From an uncultured Bilophila sp. (lineage in GTDB: Bacteria > Desulfobacterota > Desulfovibrionia > Desulfovibrionales > Desulfovibrionaceae): DNA of 5,329 nucleotides. Below are positions 1-5,326 of the stretch, piece after piece; the stretch's first letter is position 1; each line of letters begins with the position of its first letter. Location: positions 1-5,329 of the forward strand of contig CAUHBW010000282.1 of the NCBI GenBank assembly GCA_959604115.1. Reading direction: 5' to 3'. The position numbers were made by a program, and so were the translations under genes. The notes under the pieces are model-generated. The model was not told where the DNA came from. It saw nothing but the letters and a program-made list of their open reading frames with translations, and made no database searches.

Positions 1-41
1 GGGGAGGACTTTCTCCAGAAAGTCCTCCCCGCCCCCTCCAA
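1..41. repeat. Left copy of a 41-base inverted repeat containing a perfect hairpin
   Basis: Bases 1-14 (GGGGAGGACTTTCT) pair perfectly with 17-30 around a 2-base CC centre, giving a very stable hairpin. The next 11 bases (31-41, GCCCCCTCCAA) are not part of the stem. The whole 41-base unit occurs again in reverse complement at 5286-5326 with no mismatch. The hairpin could end transcription of a gene upstream of the window, but no U-run follows it on the plus strand. Hairpins of this type are, as I recall, common between genes in Desulfovibrionaceae, so a dispersed intergenic repeat is the most likely identity. The unit starts at the first base of the window, so it may extend further left. Confidence 0.85.
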
Positions 42-64
42 GTCTTCCCTGCCTCTCTCCGCAC

Positions 65-93
65 TTGCGTGCGGGAACGGGCGGGTTTATAGT
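65..93 (+). promoter_or_regulatory. Sigma70-like promoter candidate for the cluster
   Basis: A -35-like TTGCGT (65-70) and a -10-like TATAGT (88-93, five of six consensus bases) are separated by exactly 17 bases. Transcription would start near 100, leaving an untranslated leader of about 125 bases before the aldolase start at 225. A 6-bp inverted repeat, CCGCAC (59-64) and GTGCGG (69-74), overlaps the -35 element and could be an operator half-site pair or simply a small hairpin. The leader can also form two mutually exclusive small hairpins, CGGAAA/TTTCCG (126-142) or CTTTT/AAAAG (135-147). The match is by eye, the -35 is weak, and no transcript evidence is available. Confidence 0.45.
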
Positions 94-224
94 CGCAGGC
101 TGGCGGCGGCCTGCGGACCGCGCGCCGGAAAGGTCTTTTCCGAAAAGGGATTCTCTCGGCTGGGCCGACTGTCGGACCTCTCGCCCGAAGCGGGGAGGGG
201 TTCCAAACCATAAAGGACGCTTCG

Positions 225-983
225 ATGAAAACGGCACGGGAAATACGGGCGATGATGCGCGACGGGCAGGCCACAATCGGCACGTGGCTGCAATTCCCTT
301 CGGCGGACGTCGCGGAAGTGATGGGCGCCTCCGGTTACGACTGGGTGGCGGCGGACATGGAACACGGCGCGTTCACGCGAGCCATCCTGCCGGACGTGTT
401 CCGAGCCATCGAACGGGGCGGCTCCCTGCCCTTCGCGCGCATCGCGCAGGCGGAACTGCGCCCCATCAAGGACGCGCTGGACTCCGGAGCGCAGGGACTC
501 ATCTTCCCCATGATCGAATCCCGCGAACAGCTCGACCGGGCCATCAGCCTCGCCCTGTACCCCGACGCGGGCGGCAGCCGGGGCGTGGGCTACTCCCGCG
601 CCAACATGTACGGCAGGGACTTCGACGCCTACCGCGAAAACGTCGCCAGGGACATTCTGCTGGTCGCGCAGATCGAACACATCCGCGCCGTGGACCAGCT
701 CGACGCCATCCTGTCCCATCCCCGCCTCGACGCCATCATGGTCGGCCCCTACGACCTGTCGGGATCGATGGGCCTGACCGGGCAGTTCGACCACCCCGAT
801 TTCGTCGCCGTCATGGACCGCATCAACGAAGCCTGCAAACGCCACGGCATGGCGATGGGCAACCACGTGGTCCAGCCCGAACCCGAACGCCTCGCCAAGT
901 GCATCGCCGACGGCTACAAGTTCATCGCCTACGGCATCGACGCGGTCTTCCTCTTGCACGGCTGCTCCTGCCCCGAACGCTAA
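225..983 (+). CDS. HpcH/HpaI-family class II pyruvate aldolase
   Basis: A 252-residue protein, the usual length for metal-dependent HpcH/HpaI (2-keto-3-deoxy acid) aldolases, which reversibly join pyruvate to an aldehyde. Key residues match the HpaI pattern with an offset of two: D44, E46 and H47 in the VAADMEHGAF segment, R72 (FARI) for pyruvate, and the metal ligands E151 (QIEH) and D177 (GPYDLSGSMG). The glycine/arginine loop GSRGVGYSRANMYG (117-130) is also typical. The protein is cytoplasmic, with no signal peptide. The ATG at 225 is preceded by AAAGGA at 212-217, seven bases away. It is first in the cluster, followed after 91 bases by an SDR and then a KdsB-like cytidylyltransferase. 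This context points to making a 2-keto-3-deoxy sugar acid for a glycan rather than catabolism. A catabolic dehydroglucarate or rhamnonate aldolase is the alternative, since the sequence alone does not fix the substrate. Confidence 0.9.
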   Translation: MKTAREIRAMMRDGQATIGTWLQFPSADVAEVMGASGYDWVAADMEHGAFTRAILPDVFRAIERGGSLPFARIAQAELRPIKDALDSGAQGLIFPMIESREQLDRAISLALYPDAGGSRGVGYSRANMYGRDFDAYRENVARDILLVAQIEHIRAVDQLDAILSHPRLDAIMVGPYDLSGSMGLTGQFDHPDFVAVMDRINEACKRHGMAMGNHVVQPEPERLAKCIADGYKFIAYGIDAVFLLHGCSCPER

Positions 984-1074
984 CGAATCCGGAAAGGAGG
1001 CATTGCGCACTCTTTTCCGAACCCCTCCGCCTCTGAAGTTTTCCGGAGCGCGGCAAACCGTAGGATAGTTCCGT
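984..1074 (+). other. Intergenic spacer with an orphan Shine-Dalgarno and inverted repeats
   Basis: The 91-base gap between the aldolase and the SDR holds a near-perfect Shine-Dalgarno, AAAGGAGG (993-1000), with no start codon at a normal distance. The only candidate is a TTG at 1003, two bases away, opening a 21-codon frame that ends at 1068. TCCGGAAA (988-995) is complementary to TTTCCGGA (1040-1047), and its core CGGAAA (990-995) is also complementary to TTTCCG (1014-1019), so two alternative pairings exist. No U-run or promoter is evident. This may be a leader or attenuation region, or a remnant. Confidence 0.3.
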
Positions 1075-1992
1075 ATGAAAATCGTGTTTTTCGGCGGTTC
1101 CGGCTTTCTGGGATCGCATGTGTGCGACAAGCTTTCCGAAGCCGGCCACGACGTCACCATCGTGGACCTGCGCCCCTCCCCGTACCTGCGTCCCGACCAG
1201 AAAATGGTCACGGGAAGCCTGCTCGACGAGGATCTCGTCAACACCGTGGTGAGCGGCGCGGACGCCGTGTTCGACTTCGCGGGCCTCGCCGACATCGGCG
1301 AATCCAATCAGAAACCCGTGGAAACCGCGCGCATCAACGTCCTCGGGAACGTCATCCTGCTCGAAGCCTGCCGCAAGGCCGGAGTCAAGCGGTACGTCTT
1401 CGCCAGCACGCTCTACGTATACGGCAAGTCCGGCGGCTTTTACCGGTGCAGCAAGCAGGCCTGCGAACTGTACATCGAAAACTACCGCGACATGTTCGGC
1501 CTCGAATACACGATCCTGCGCTACGGCTCGCTCTACGGCCCCCGCGCCGACCGCCGCAACGCCATCAACCGCTTCGTCGCCGAGGCGCTGGAAAAGGGCG
1601 AAATCACCTACTACGGCGCGCCCACGGCCCTGCGCGAGTACATCCACGTCGAGGACGCGGCCCTCAGCACCGTGGAAATCCTCAAGCCGGAATACGCCAA
1701 CCAGAACATCGTGCTCACCGGCGACCAGCCCATGCAGGTTGGCGATCTGTTCCGCATGATCGGCGAAATGCTCGGCAAGGAAATCAAGATCAACTACCAG
1801 CACGACCCCAACAGCGGGCACTACCAGATCACGCCGTACGCCTTCATGCCCAAGGTGGGACGCAAGATGACCCCGCACCTGTCCACCGAACTCGGTCAGG
1901 GCGTGCTCAAGGTCATGGAAGAAATCCATCAGGAACTGCACCCCGACCTCAAGGAGCTCGGCGGCTACCTGATGGTGGACAAGGAAGACTAA
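1075..1992 (+). CDS. NAD-dependent epimerase/dehydratase-like extended SDR with shortened active-site loop
   Basis: A 305-residue extended short-chain dehydrogenase/reductase. The N-terminal Rossmann motif GGSGFLG (residues 7-13) and D31 at the end of the second strand indicate NAD(H). The catalytic set appears to be T112 (FASTLYVYG), Y123 and K127 (YRCSK). RYGSLYGPRAD (149-159) and REYIHVEDAA (187-196) are typical of nucleotide-sugar epimerases and dehydratases. Between the catalytic Thr and Tyr there are only 10 residues, against about 24 in GalE, so the stretch usually carrying the P..E...P..PYG sequence is missing. I recall a polysaccharide-cluster subfamily with the same GGFYR.SKQA pattern. 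The ATG at 1075 has a weak AGGA site at 1062-1065. The CMP-sugar synthetase gene starts 22 bases downstream, suggesting coupled expression. It probably epimerises, oxidises or reduces a sugar intermediate, and the substrate is unknown. Confidence 0.88.
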   Translation: MKIVFFGGSGFLGSHVCDKLSEAGHDVTIVDLRPSPYLRPDQKMVTGSLLDEDLVNTVVSGADAVFDFAGLADIGESNQKPVETARINVLGNVILLEACRKAGVKRYVFASTLYVYGKSGGFYRCSKQACELYIENYRDMFGLEYTILRYGSLYGPRADRRNAINRFVAEALEKGEITYYGAPTALREYIHVEDAALSTVEILKPEYANQNIVLTGDQPMQVGDLFRMIGEMLGKEIKINYQHDPNSGHYQITPYAFMPKVGRKMTPHLSTELGQGVLKVMEEIHQELHPDLKELGGYLMVDKED

Positions 1993-2014
1993 CCCCATTT
2001 TTCAGGAGATTCCC

Positions 2015-2785
2015 ATGAATATCATCGCCGTCATCCCCGCCCGCATGGGCTCCAGCCGCTTCCCCGGCAAACCCCTCGCCGACATCCACGGCATCCCGAT
2101 GGTCGGACACGTCACCATCCGCACCGGCATGTGTAAAAACCTCACCTCCACGTGGATCGCCACCTGCGATCAGGTGGTGATGGACTACGCCGCCTCCGCC
2201 GGGCTCAAGGCCGTGATGACCGCCGACACGCACGTACGCTGTACGACCCGTACCGCCGAGGCCATGCTCAAGATCGAGGAAATGACCGGCCGGCGCGCCG
2301 ACATCGTGGTGATGGTGCAGGGCGACGAACCCATGATCACCCCCGACATGATCGACGCCGCCGTCGAGCCCATGCTCAGGGACCCGTCCATCAACGTCGT
2401 GAACCTCATGGCCGATCTCGCCACCGAAGAGGAATTCGAAGACCCCAACGAGGTCAAGGTCGTGACCGACCTCAACGGCGACGCCCTCTATTTCTCCCGC
2501 GAGCCCATCCCGTCCCGCAAGAAGGGAACCCCGCACGTGCCCATGCACAAGCAGGTCTGCATCATTCCCTTCCGCCGCGACTACCTGCTCAAGTTCAACG
2601 CCATGTCCGAATCCCCGCTGGAAATCATCGAATCCGTGGACATGATGCGTATCCTCGAACACGGCGAAAAGGTCCGCATGGTCCCCACCGACAAGCGCAC
2701 CCTCAGCGTCGATACGCAGGAAGACCTCGAACGCGTTCGCGAAATGATGAAGGACGACGCCCTGCGCATCAGCTACACGAAGTAA
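2015..2785 (+). CDS. KdsB-like CMP-sugar synthetase (divergent 3-deoxy-ulosonate cytidylyltransferase)
   Basis: A 256-residue cytoplasmic nucleotidyltransferase of the KdsB family, which couples CTP to a 2-keto-3-deoxy sugar acid to give a CMP-sugar plus pyrophosphate. The nucleotide loop IPARMGSSRFPGKPL (7-21), the QGDEP motif with D104 (102-106) and the VDTQEDLERVR motif with D233 (232-242) are intact. D104 and D233 are the expected magnesium ligands. YFSREPIP (159-166) is also KdsB-like. Positions that are conserved in Kdo-specific KdsB differ: the SGT(D/E)R motif is RCTTR (75-79), the RHxGIYGYR segment is KQVCIIPFR (179-187), and the LEQLR segment is VDMMR (208-212). The enzyme probably activates a different ulosonate. 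A good AGGAG site at 2004-2008 lies six bases before the ATG. It follows the SDR by 22 bases. The C-terminus is complete, and no frameshift is seen. Confidence 0.88.
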   Translation: MNIIAVIPARMGSSRFPGKPLADIHGIPMVGHVTIRTGMCKNLTSTWIATCDQVVMDYAASAGLKAVMTADTHVRCTTRTAEAMLKIEEMTGRRADIVVMVQGDEPMITPDMIDAAVEPMLRDPSINVVNLMADLATEEEFEDPNEVKVVTDLNGDALYFSREPIPSRKKGTPHVPMHKQVCIIPFRRDYLLKFNAMSESPLEIIESVDMMRILEHGEKVRMVPTDKRTLSVDTQEDLERVREMMKDDALRISYTK

Positions 2786-2809
2786 CGCAAGAGAGAGGAT
2801 GAACGTCCG

Positions 2810-2844
2810 GTTTGAGAAGAGGGGGCCGCCCCCTCTCCTCGAAC
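2810..2844. repeat. GC-rich intergenic hairpin
   Basis: Bases 2810-2825 pair with 2829-2844 around a 3-base loop. The core is an uninterrupted AGAGGGGG/CCCCCTCT stem, and the outer part tolerates one A-C mismatch and one G-T wobble. It begins 24 bases after the cytidylyltransferase stop. No U-run follows on either strand, so it is more likely a dispersed intergenic repeat or an mRNA 3'-end stabiliser than a classical terminator. Confidence 0.6.
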
Positions 2845-2890
2845 CTCCCGGCGCGGCACGCGTCCCTCTCCATCCCAAGATTTTCGACTC

Positions 2891-2922
2891 AAGGGGAGGC
2901 CGCGCGGCGGCTTTCCCTTTTT
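2891..2922 (+). terminator. Rho-independent terminator candidate after the cytidylyltransferase gene
   Basis: AAGGGGAGGCCG (2891-2902) pairs with CGGCTTTCCCTT (2908-2919) as a 12-bp stem with two G-T wobbles and the 5-base loop CGCGG. The T-run 2918-2922 directly follows. This is the only stem in the window with a clear U-tract on the plus strand. It would split the cluster into an aldolase-SDR-cytidylyltransferase transcript and a downstream block, or act as a partial terminator that lowers expression of the last three genes. Confidence 0.65.
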
Positions 2923-3010
2923 AAGTATCGCCAACCCGCCTTTCCCCCTAAAACTTCGGGGGATGCGCGCCAAAAACAAAACAGCCGCCCCGCCCGTCAT
3001 CAACCCATAG

Positions 3011-3069
3011 CCGGGTCAAGGGAGCGCCGCTCCCTTGCGGGTGCGGGGCACAGCCCTGCCCGCCGGAGG
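3011..3069 (+). repeat. Two-hairpin intergenic repeat whose tail carries the ribosome binding site
   Basis: A perfect 10-bp stem, CAAGGGAGCG (3017-3026) with CGCTCCCTTG (3028-3037), is followed by an imperfect hairpin based on GCGGG (3037-3041) and CCCGC (3059-3063). The unit ends in CGCCGGAGGC (3061-3070). I recall similar two-stem units ending this way as dispersed repeats in Desulfovibrio-like genomes. The GGAGG at 3065-3069 is the Shine-Dalgarno of the acyltransferase, ten bases before its ATG. CCGG at 3011-3014 can pair with CCGG at 3063-3066, which would cover part of that site. The rest of the gene-free stretch 2786-3079 holds only the other hairpins listed and a small CCCCC/GGGGG stem at 2944-2962. 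No promoter there is convincing. Confidence 0.6.
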
Positions 3070-3079
3070 CATATCCCCC

Positions 3080-3649
3080 ATGAAACGCTTTCTCGAAGAA
3101 CTCGCCGTCGCGGCGCTGGCATGGATTCCCACGACCATAGGCATGGGCGCGCGCCTGCTCCTCTGGCGTCCGCTGTTCAAAAAATGCGGCAAGGTCCGCT
3201 TCGGAACCGGCCTCGCCATACAGGGCTGCAACGCCATGAGCCTCGCGGACGGCGTGCGCGTGGGCCGGGGCTGCCAGCTCTACGCCGAGGGCGGAACGCT
3301 GGAGATGGGCGAGGACGCCGCGCTCAGCCCCGGCGTGACCGTGGACGCTTCGGGCGGGCTCATCCGCATCGGCAAACAGGTCGCCGTCGGGCCGGGCACC
3401 GTTTTGCGCGCCGCCAACCATTGTTTTGATAGCCTTGAAAAGCCTATCATGCTACAGGGTCACCTGTACGGAGAAATCGTCATCGAAGATGACGTCTGGA
3501 TTGCGGCCAACTGCACCATCACCCCCGGAACCCGCATCGGGCACGGGGCCGTGGTCGGCGCGGGCGCCGTCGTCACGCGCGATGTGGAGCCCTACGCCAT
3601 CGTCGGAGGCGTTCCCGCGCGGCCCATCGGCAGCCGCCGCAAGGACTGA
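3080..3649 (+). CDS. Left-handed beta-helix (hexapeptide) O- or N-acyltransferase
   Basis: A 189-residue member of the LacA/NodL/WbbJ-like acyltransferases, which usually move an acetyl group from acetyl-CoA to a sugar hydroxyl or amine. After a hydrophobic N-terminal helix (about residues 4-30), imperfect hexapeptide repeats run from about 38 to 165 (for example VRFGTG, IRIGKQ, VAVGPG, IVIEDD, TRIGHG, AVVGAG). H114 in the NHCFD segment is the likely catalytic base. The ending PYAIVGGVPARPIG (171-184) is the standard family signature. The ATG at 3080 was chosen because GGAGG lies ten bases upstream, whereas an in-frame TTG at 3035 sits inside a hairpin. The gene follows a terminator candidate and a 294-base gap, so it may head a separate transcript. 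It probably acylates the cluster's sugar. Codons around H114 are unusually AT-rich. Confidence 0.9.
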   Translation: MKRFLEELAVAALAWIPTTIGMGARLLLWRPLFKKCGKVRFGTGLAIQGCNAMSLADGVRVGRGCQLYAEGGTLEMGEDAALSPGVTVDASGGLIRIGKQVAVGPGTVLRAANHCFDSLEKPIMLQGHLYGEIVIEDDVWIAANCTITPGTRIGHGAVVGAGAVVTRDVEPYAIVGGVPARPIGSRRKD

Positions 3650-3712
3650 TTCGCCAACGTCGCCCCGCGCTCCGGAACGGCGTTTCCCATGCAGCCAAAA
3701 GGATGTTTCGCC

Positions 3713-4624
3713 ATGAAGATCGCCATCACCACTTCTTCTTTCGCCCGGTACAGCGACGAGCCGCTCAAGCTGCTCCAGCAGGCGGGCGTGGAATACGTCA
3801 TGAACGACAAGGGCCGCGCCCTGACCGAAGAGGAGGCCATCCAGATTCTCGCCGGATGCGACGGCGTCGCCGCCGGAACCGAGCCGCTCACCCGCAAGGT
3901 CATGGACGCCGTGCCCACCCTCAGGGTCATCTCGCGCTGCGGCACCGGCATGGACAGCGTGGACCGCGCCTATGCCGCCGAAAAGGGCATCGAAGTCCGC
4001 AATACGCCGGACGGCCCCACGCTGGCGGTCGCCGAGCTGACCGTGGGCCTCATCCTCACTCTGCTCCGGCAGGTGGCCCATCAGGATCGCGAACTGCGCT
4101 CCGGCGTCTGGAAGAAGCGCATGGGCAACCTCCTGCGCGGCAAGAACGTGGGCATCGTGGGCTTCGGCAAGATCGGACAGGCCGTGGCGCACCTCCTCGA
4201 ACCGTTCGGGGTGAACGTCGGCTACCACGATCCCTACGCCGACGTTCCCGGCTACACGCGCCTGAGCCTCGACGAGCTCATGGGCTGGGCAGACATCATC
4301 ACCCTGCACTGCCCCAAGACGGAAAGCGGCGCGCCTCTGCTCGACCTCGGGCGTCTTTCGCTCATGCGTCCCGGCAGCTTCGTGCTGAACATCGCCCGCG
4401 GCGGCCTCATCGACGAGAAGGCCCTCTTCGGCCTGCTCACCGCCGGGCACCTCGGCGGAGCGGCGCTCGACTGCTACGCCAAGGAACCCTACGACGGCCC
4501 GCTCAAGGACATGGACAACGTCATCCTGACCCCGCACATCGGCTCCTACGCCAAGGAAGCGCGGATCATCATGGAAACGGACACCATCAGGAACCTCCTC
4601 GCCGTTCTGTGCCCCGGAGACTAG
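3713..4624 (+). CDS. D-isomer-specific 2-hydroxyacid dehydrogenase, phosphoglycerate dehydrogenase-like
   Basis: A 303-residue NAD-dependent oxidoreductase interconverting a 2-hydroxyacid and a 2-keto acid. The substrate loop SRCGTGMDSVD (74-84), the Rossmann motif GFGKIG (150-155) and D173 at the next strand end (NAD preference) are present. The catalytic triad is R229 (NIARGG), E258 (AKEP) and H275 (TPHIGSYA). There is no C-terminal ACT domain, so this is a short form about the length of GyaR or short SerA proteins. The ATG at 3713 has AAAAGGA at 3697-3703, nine bases away. An in-frame ATG at 3689 lacks a good site and would add eight residues before the conserved MKIAI start. The HAD phosphatase gene begins one base after its stop. 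A role in serine synthesis is possible, but the setting favours making or modifying a hydroxyacid building block for the glycan. Confidence 0.9.
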   Translation: MKIAITTSSFARYSDEPLKLLQQAGVEYVMNDKGRALTEEEAIQILAGCDGVAAGTEPLTRKVMDAVPTLRVISRCGTGMDSVDRAYAAEKGIEVRNTPDGPTLAVAELTVGLILTLLRQVAHQDRELRSGVWKKRMGNLLRGKNVGIVGFGKIGQAVAHLLEPFGVNVGYHDPYADVPGYTRLSLDELMGWADIITLHCPKTESGAPLLDLGRLSLMRPGSFVLNIARGGLIDEKALFGLLTAGHLGGAALDCYAKEPYDGPLKDMDNVILTPHIGSYAKEARIIMETDTIRNLLAVLCPGD

Positions 4625-4625
4625 C

Positions 4626-5273
4626 ATGGCCCTTTCGCTCATCGTCTTCGACTGCGACGGCGTGATCCTCGAATCCGTGGACGCCAAGACCAAGGCGTTC
4701 GGTCAGGTGGCGGAGCCTCTCGGCGCGGAAGCGCGCGACCGGCTGCTGCTCTACCATTCCCTGCACGGCGGAGTGAGCCGCCGCGAAAAGTTCGCATGGC
4801 TCTACCGTGAAGTCTTCCACCGGGAGATCACGCCCGAAGAAATGGAAGACCTGTGCGCCCGGTTCGTGACCTATGCGCTGGACAACGTGCTCAACGCGCC
4901 CCTCGTCCCCGGCATCATGGACGTGCTGGAACGCTGGCACGGGCGCGTGCCCCTGTACGTCTGCTCCGGTACGCCGCAGGAGGAGTTGCAGTCCGTGCTG
5001 GAGCAACGCGGCCTTGCCCGCTACTTCACCGGCATCTGCGGCACCCCGCCCGCCAAGGCGGAGCTGCTCAAGGGCATCGTCCGCAAGGAGCGCATCGATC
5101 CCGCCGACGCCGTCATGGTCGGCGACGCCCCCACGGACAGCGACGCCGCCGAAGCCGCCGAAACCCTTTTCTACGGGCGCGGAGCCTTCTTCGAGAACGC
5201 CTCCTGCCCCCACGGTCCCGACCTCCTCGGCCTCAACGACTGGCTCGAAGAGCTGGCGGCGGGGAAGGATTAA
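4626..5273 (+). CDS. HAD-superfamily phosphatase-like hydrolase
   Basis: A 215-residue HAD hydrolase of the phosphoglycolate phosphatase/beta-phosphoglucomutase type. Motif I is FDCDGVI with nucleophile D9 and acid D11. Motif II is S114 in CSGT, motif III is probably K144, and motif IV is GDAPTD with D167 and D171. An alpha-helical C1 cap occupies about residues 16-90 and includes YHSLHGGVSRREKF (43-56), which I recall from HAD proteins of polysaccharide clusters. It is longer than cap-less KdsC (about 180 residues), so it is not a typical Kdo-8-phosphate phosphatase. GGAG at 4616-4619 lies inside the end of the dehydrogenase gene, six bases before the ATG, so translation is probably coupled. 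It likely dephosphorylates an intermediate made by its partner dehydrogenase or elsewhere in the pathway. The exact substrate is unknown. Confidence 0.88.
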   Translation: MALSLIVFDCDGVILESVDAKTKAFGQVAEPLGAEARDRLLLYHSLHGGVSRREKFAWLYREVFHREITPEEMEDLCARFVTYALDNVLNAPLVPGIMDVLERWHGRVPLYVCSGTPQEELQSVLEQRGLARYFTGICGTPPAKAELLKGIVRKERIDPADAVMVGDAPTDSDAAEAAETLFYGRGAFFENASCPHGPDLLGLNDWLEELAAGKD

Positions 5274-5285
5274 AGGAACAAAAGA

Positions 5286-5326
5286 TTGGAGGGGGCGGGG
5301 AGGACTTTCTGGAGAAAGTCCTCCCC
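5286..5326. repeat. Right copy of the 41-base inverted repeat
   Basis: This is the exact reverse complement of 1-41: the flank TTGGAGGGGGC (5286-5296) followed by the 30-base palindrome (5297-5326), now with GG in the centre. Allowing a one-base indel, the similarity runs a few bases further inward (TCTT at 43-46 against AAGA at 5282-5285). The GCC at 5327-5329 suggests the repeat may continue past the window edge. It could be one of many dispersed copies or one of a pair bounding a module. Confidence 0.85.
5297..5326 (+). terminator. Hairpin at the end of the cluster, probable terminator
   Basis: A perfect 14-bp stem starts 23 bases after the stop codon of the last gene, where a terminator is expected. 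Only three bases (GCC) follow before the window ends, so a U-tract cannot be confirmed. Because the stem is self-complementary it could work in both directions. Confidence 0.5.

Noticed and set aside
65..1036. Plus-strand frame in another register over the aldolase gene, with similar frames at 1122-2018, 2152-2802, 2812-3429 and 3703-4665
   Set aside because: Their translations are Arg/Pro/His-rich shadows of real genes or hairpin-rich spacer, without any family motif.
87..2878. Three overlapping long minus-strand frames (87-1307, 922-1998, 1949-2878)
   Set aside because: They are antisense to well-supported genes, have low-complexity composition and no motifs.
3035..3079. Upstream TTG start adding 15 residues to the acyltransferase
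   Set aside because: The TTG sits inside the 10-bp hairpin stem with no ribosome binding site, while the ATG at 3080 has GGAGG ten bases upstream and begins the usual family N-terminus.
2786..3079. Riboswitch or small RNA gene in the large gap
   Set aside because: The stems are simple palindromes typical of intergenic repeats. I recognise no conserved aptamer core or tRNA-like fold, and no clear promoter precedes them.
3689..3712. Upstream ATG start for the dehydrogenase
   Set aside because: It lacks a convincing Shine-Dalgarno. The ATG at 3713 has AAAAGGA at good distance and begins directly with the first beta strand.
3452..4693. Long open frame on the minus strand (413 codons)
   Set aside because: It lies opposite the acyltransferase, dehydrogenase and HAD genes, which have full family motifs. 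Its translation is rich in His, Val, Gly and Ala with no recognisable domain, as expected for the antisense of GC-rich coding DNA.
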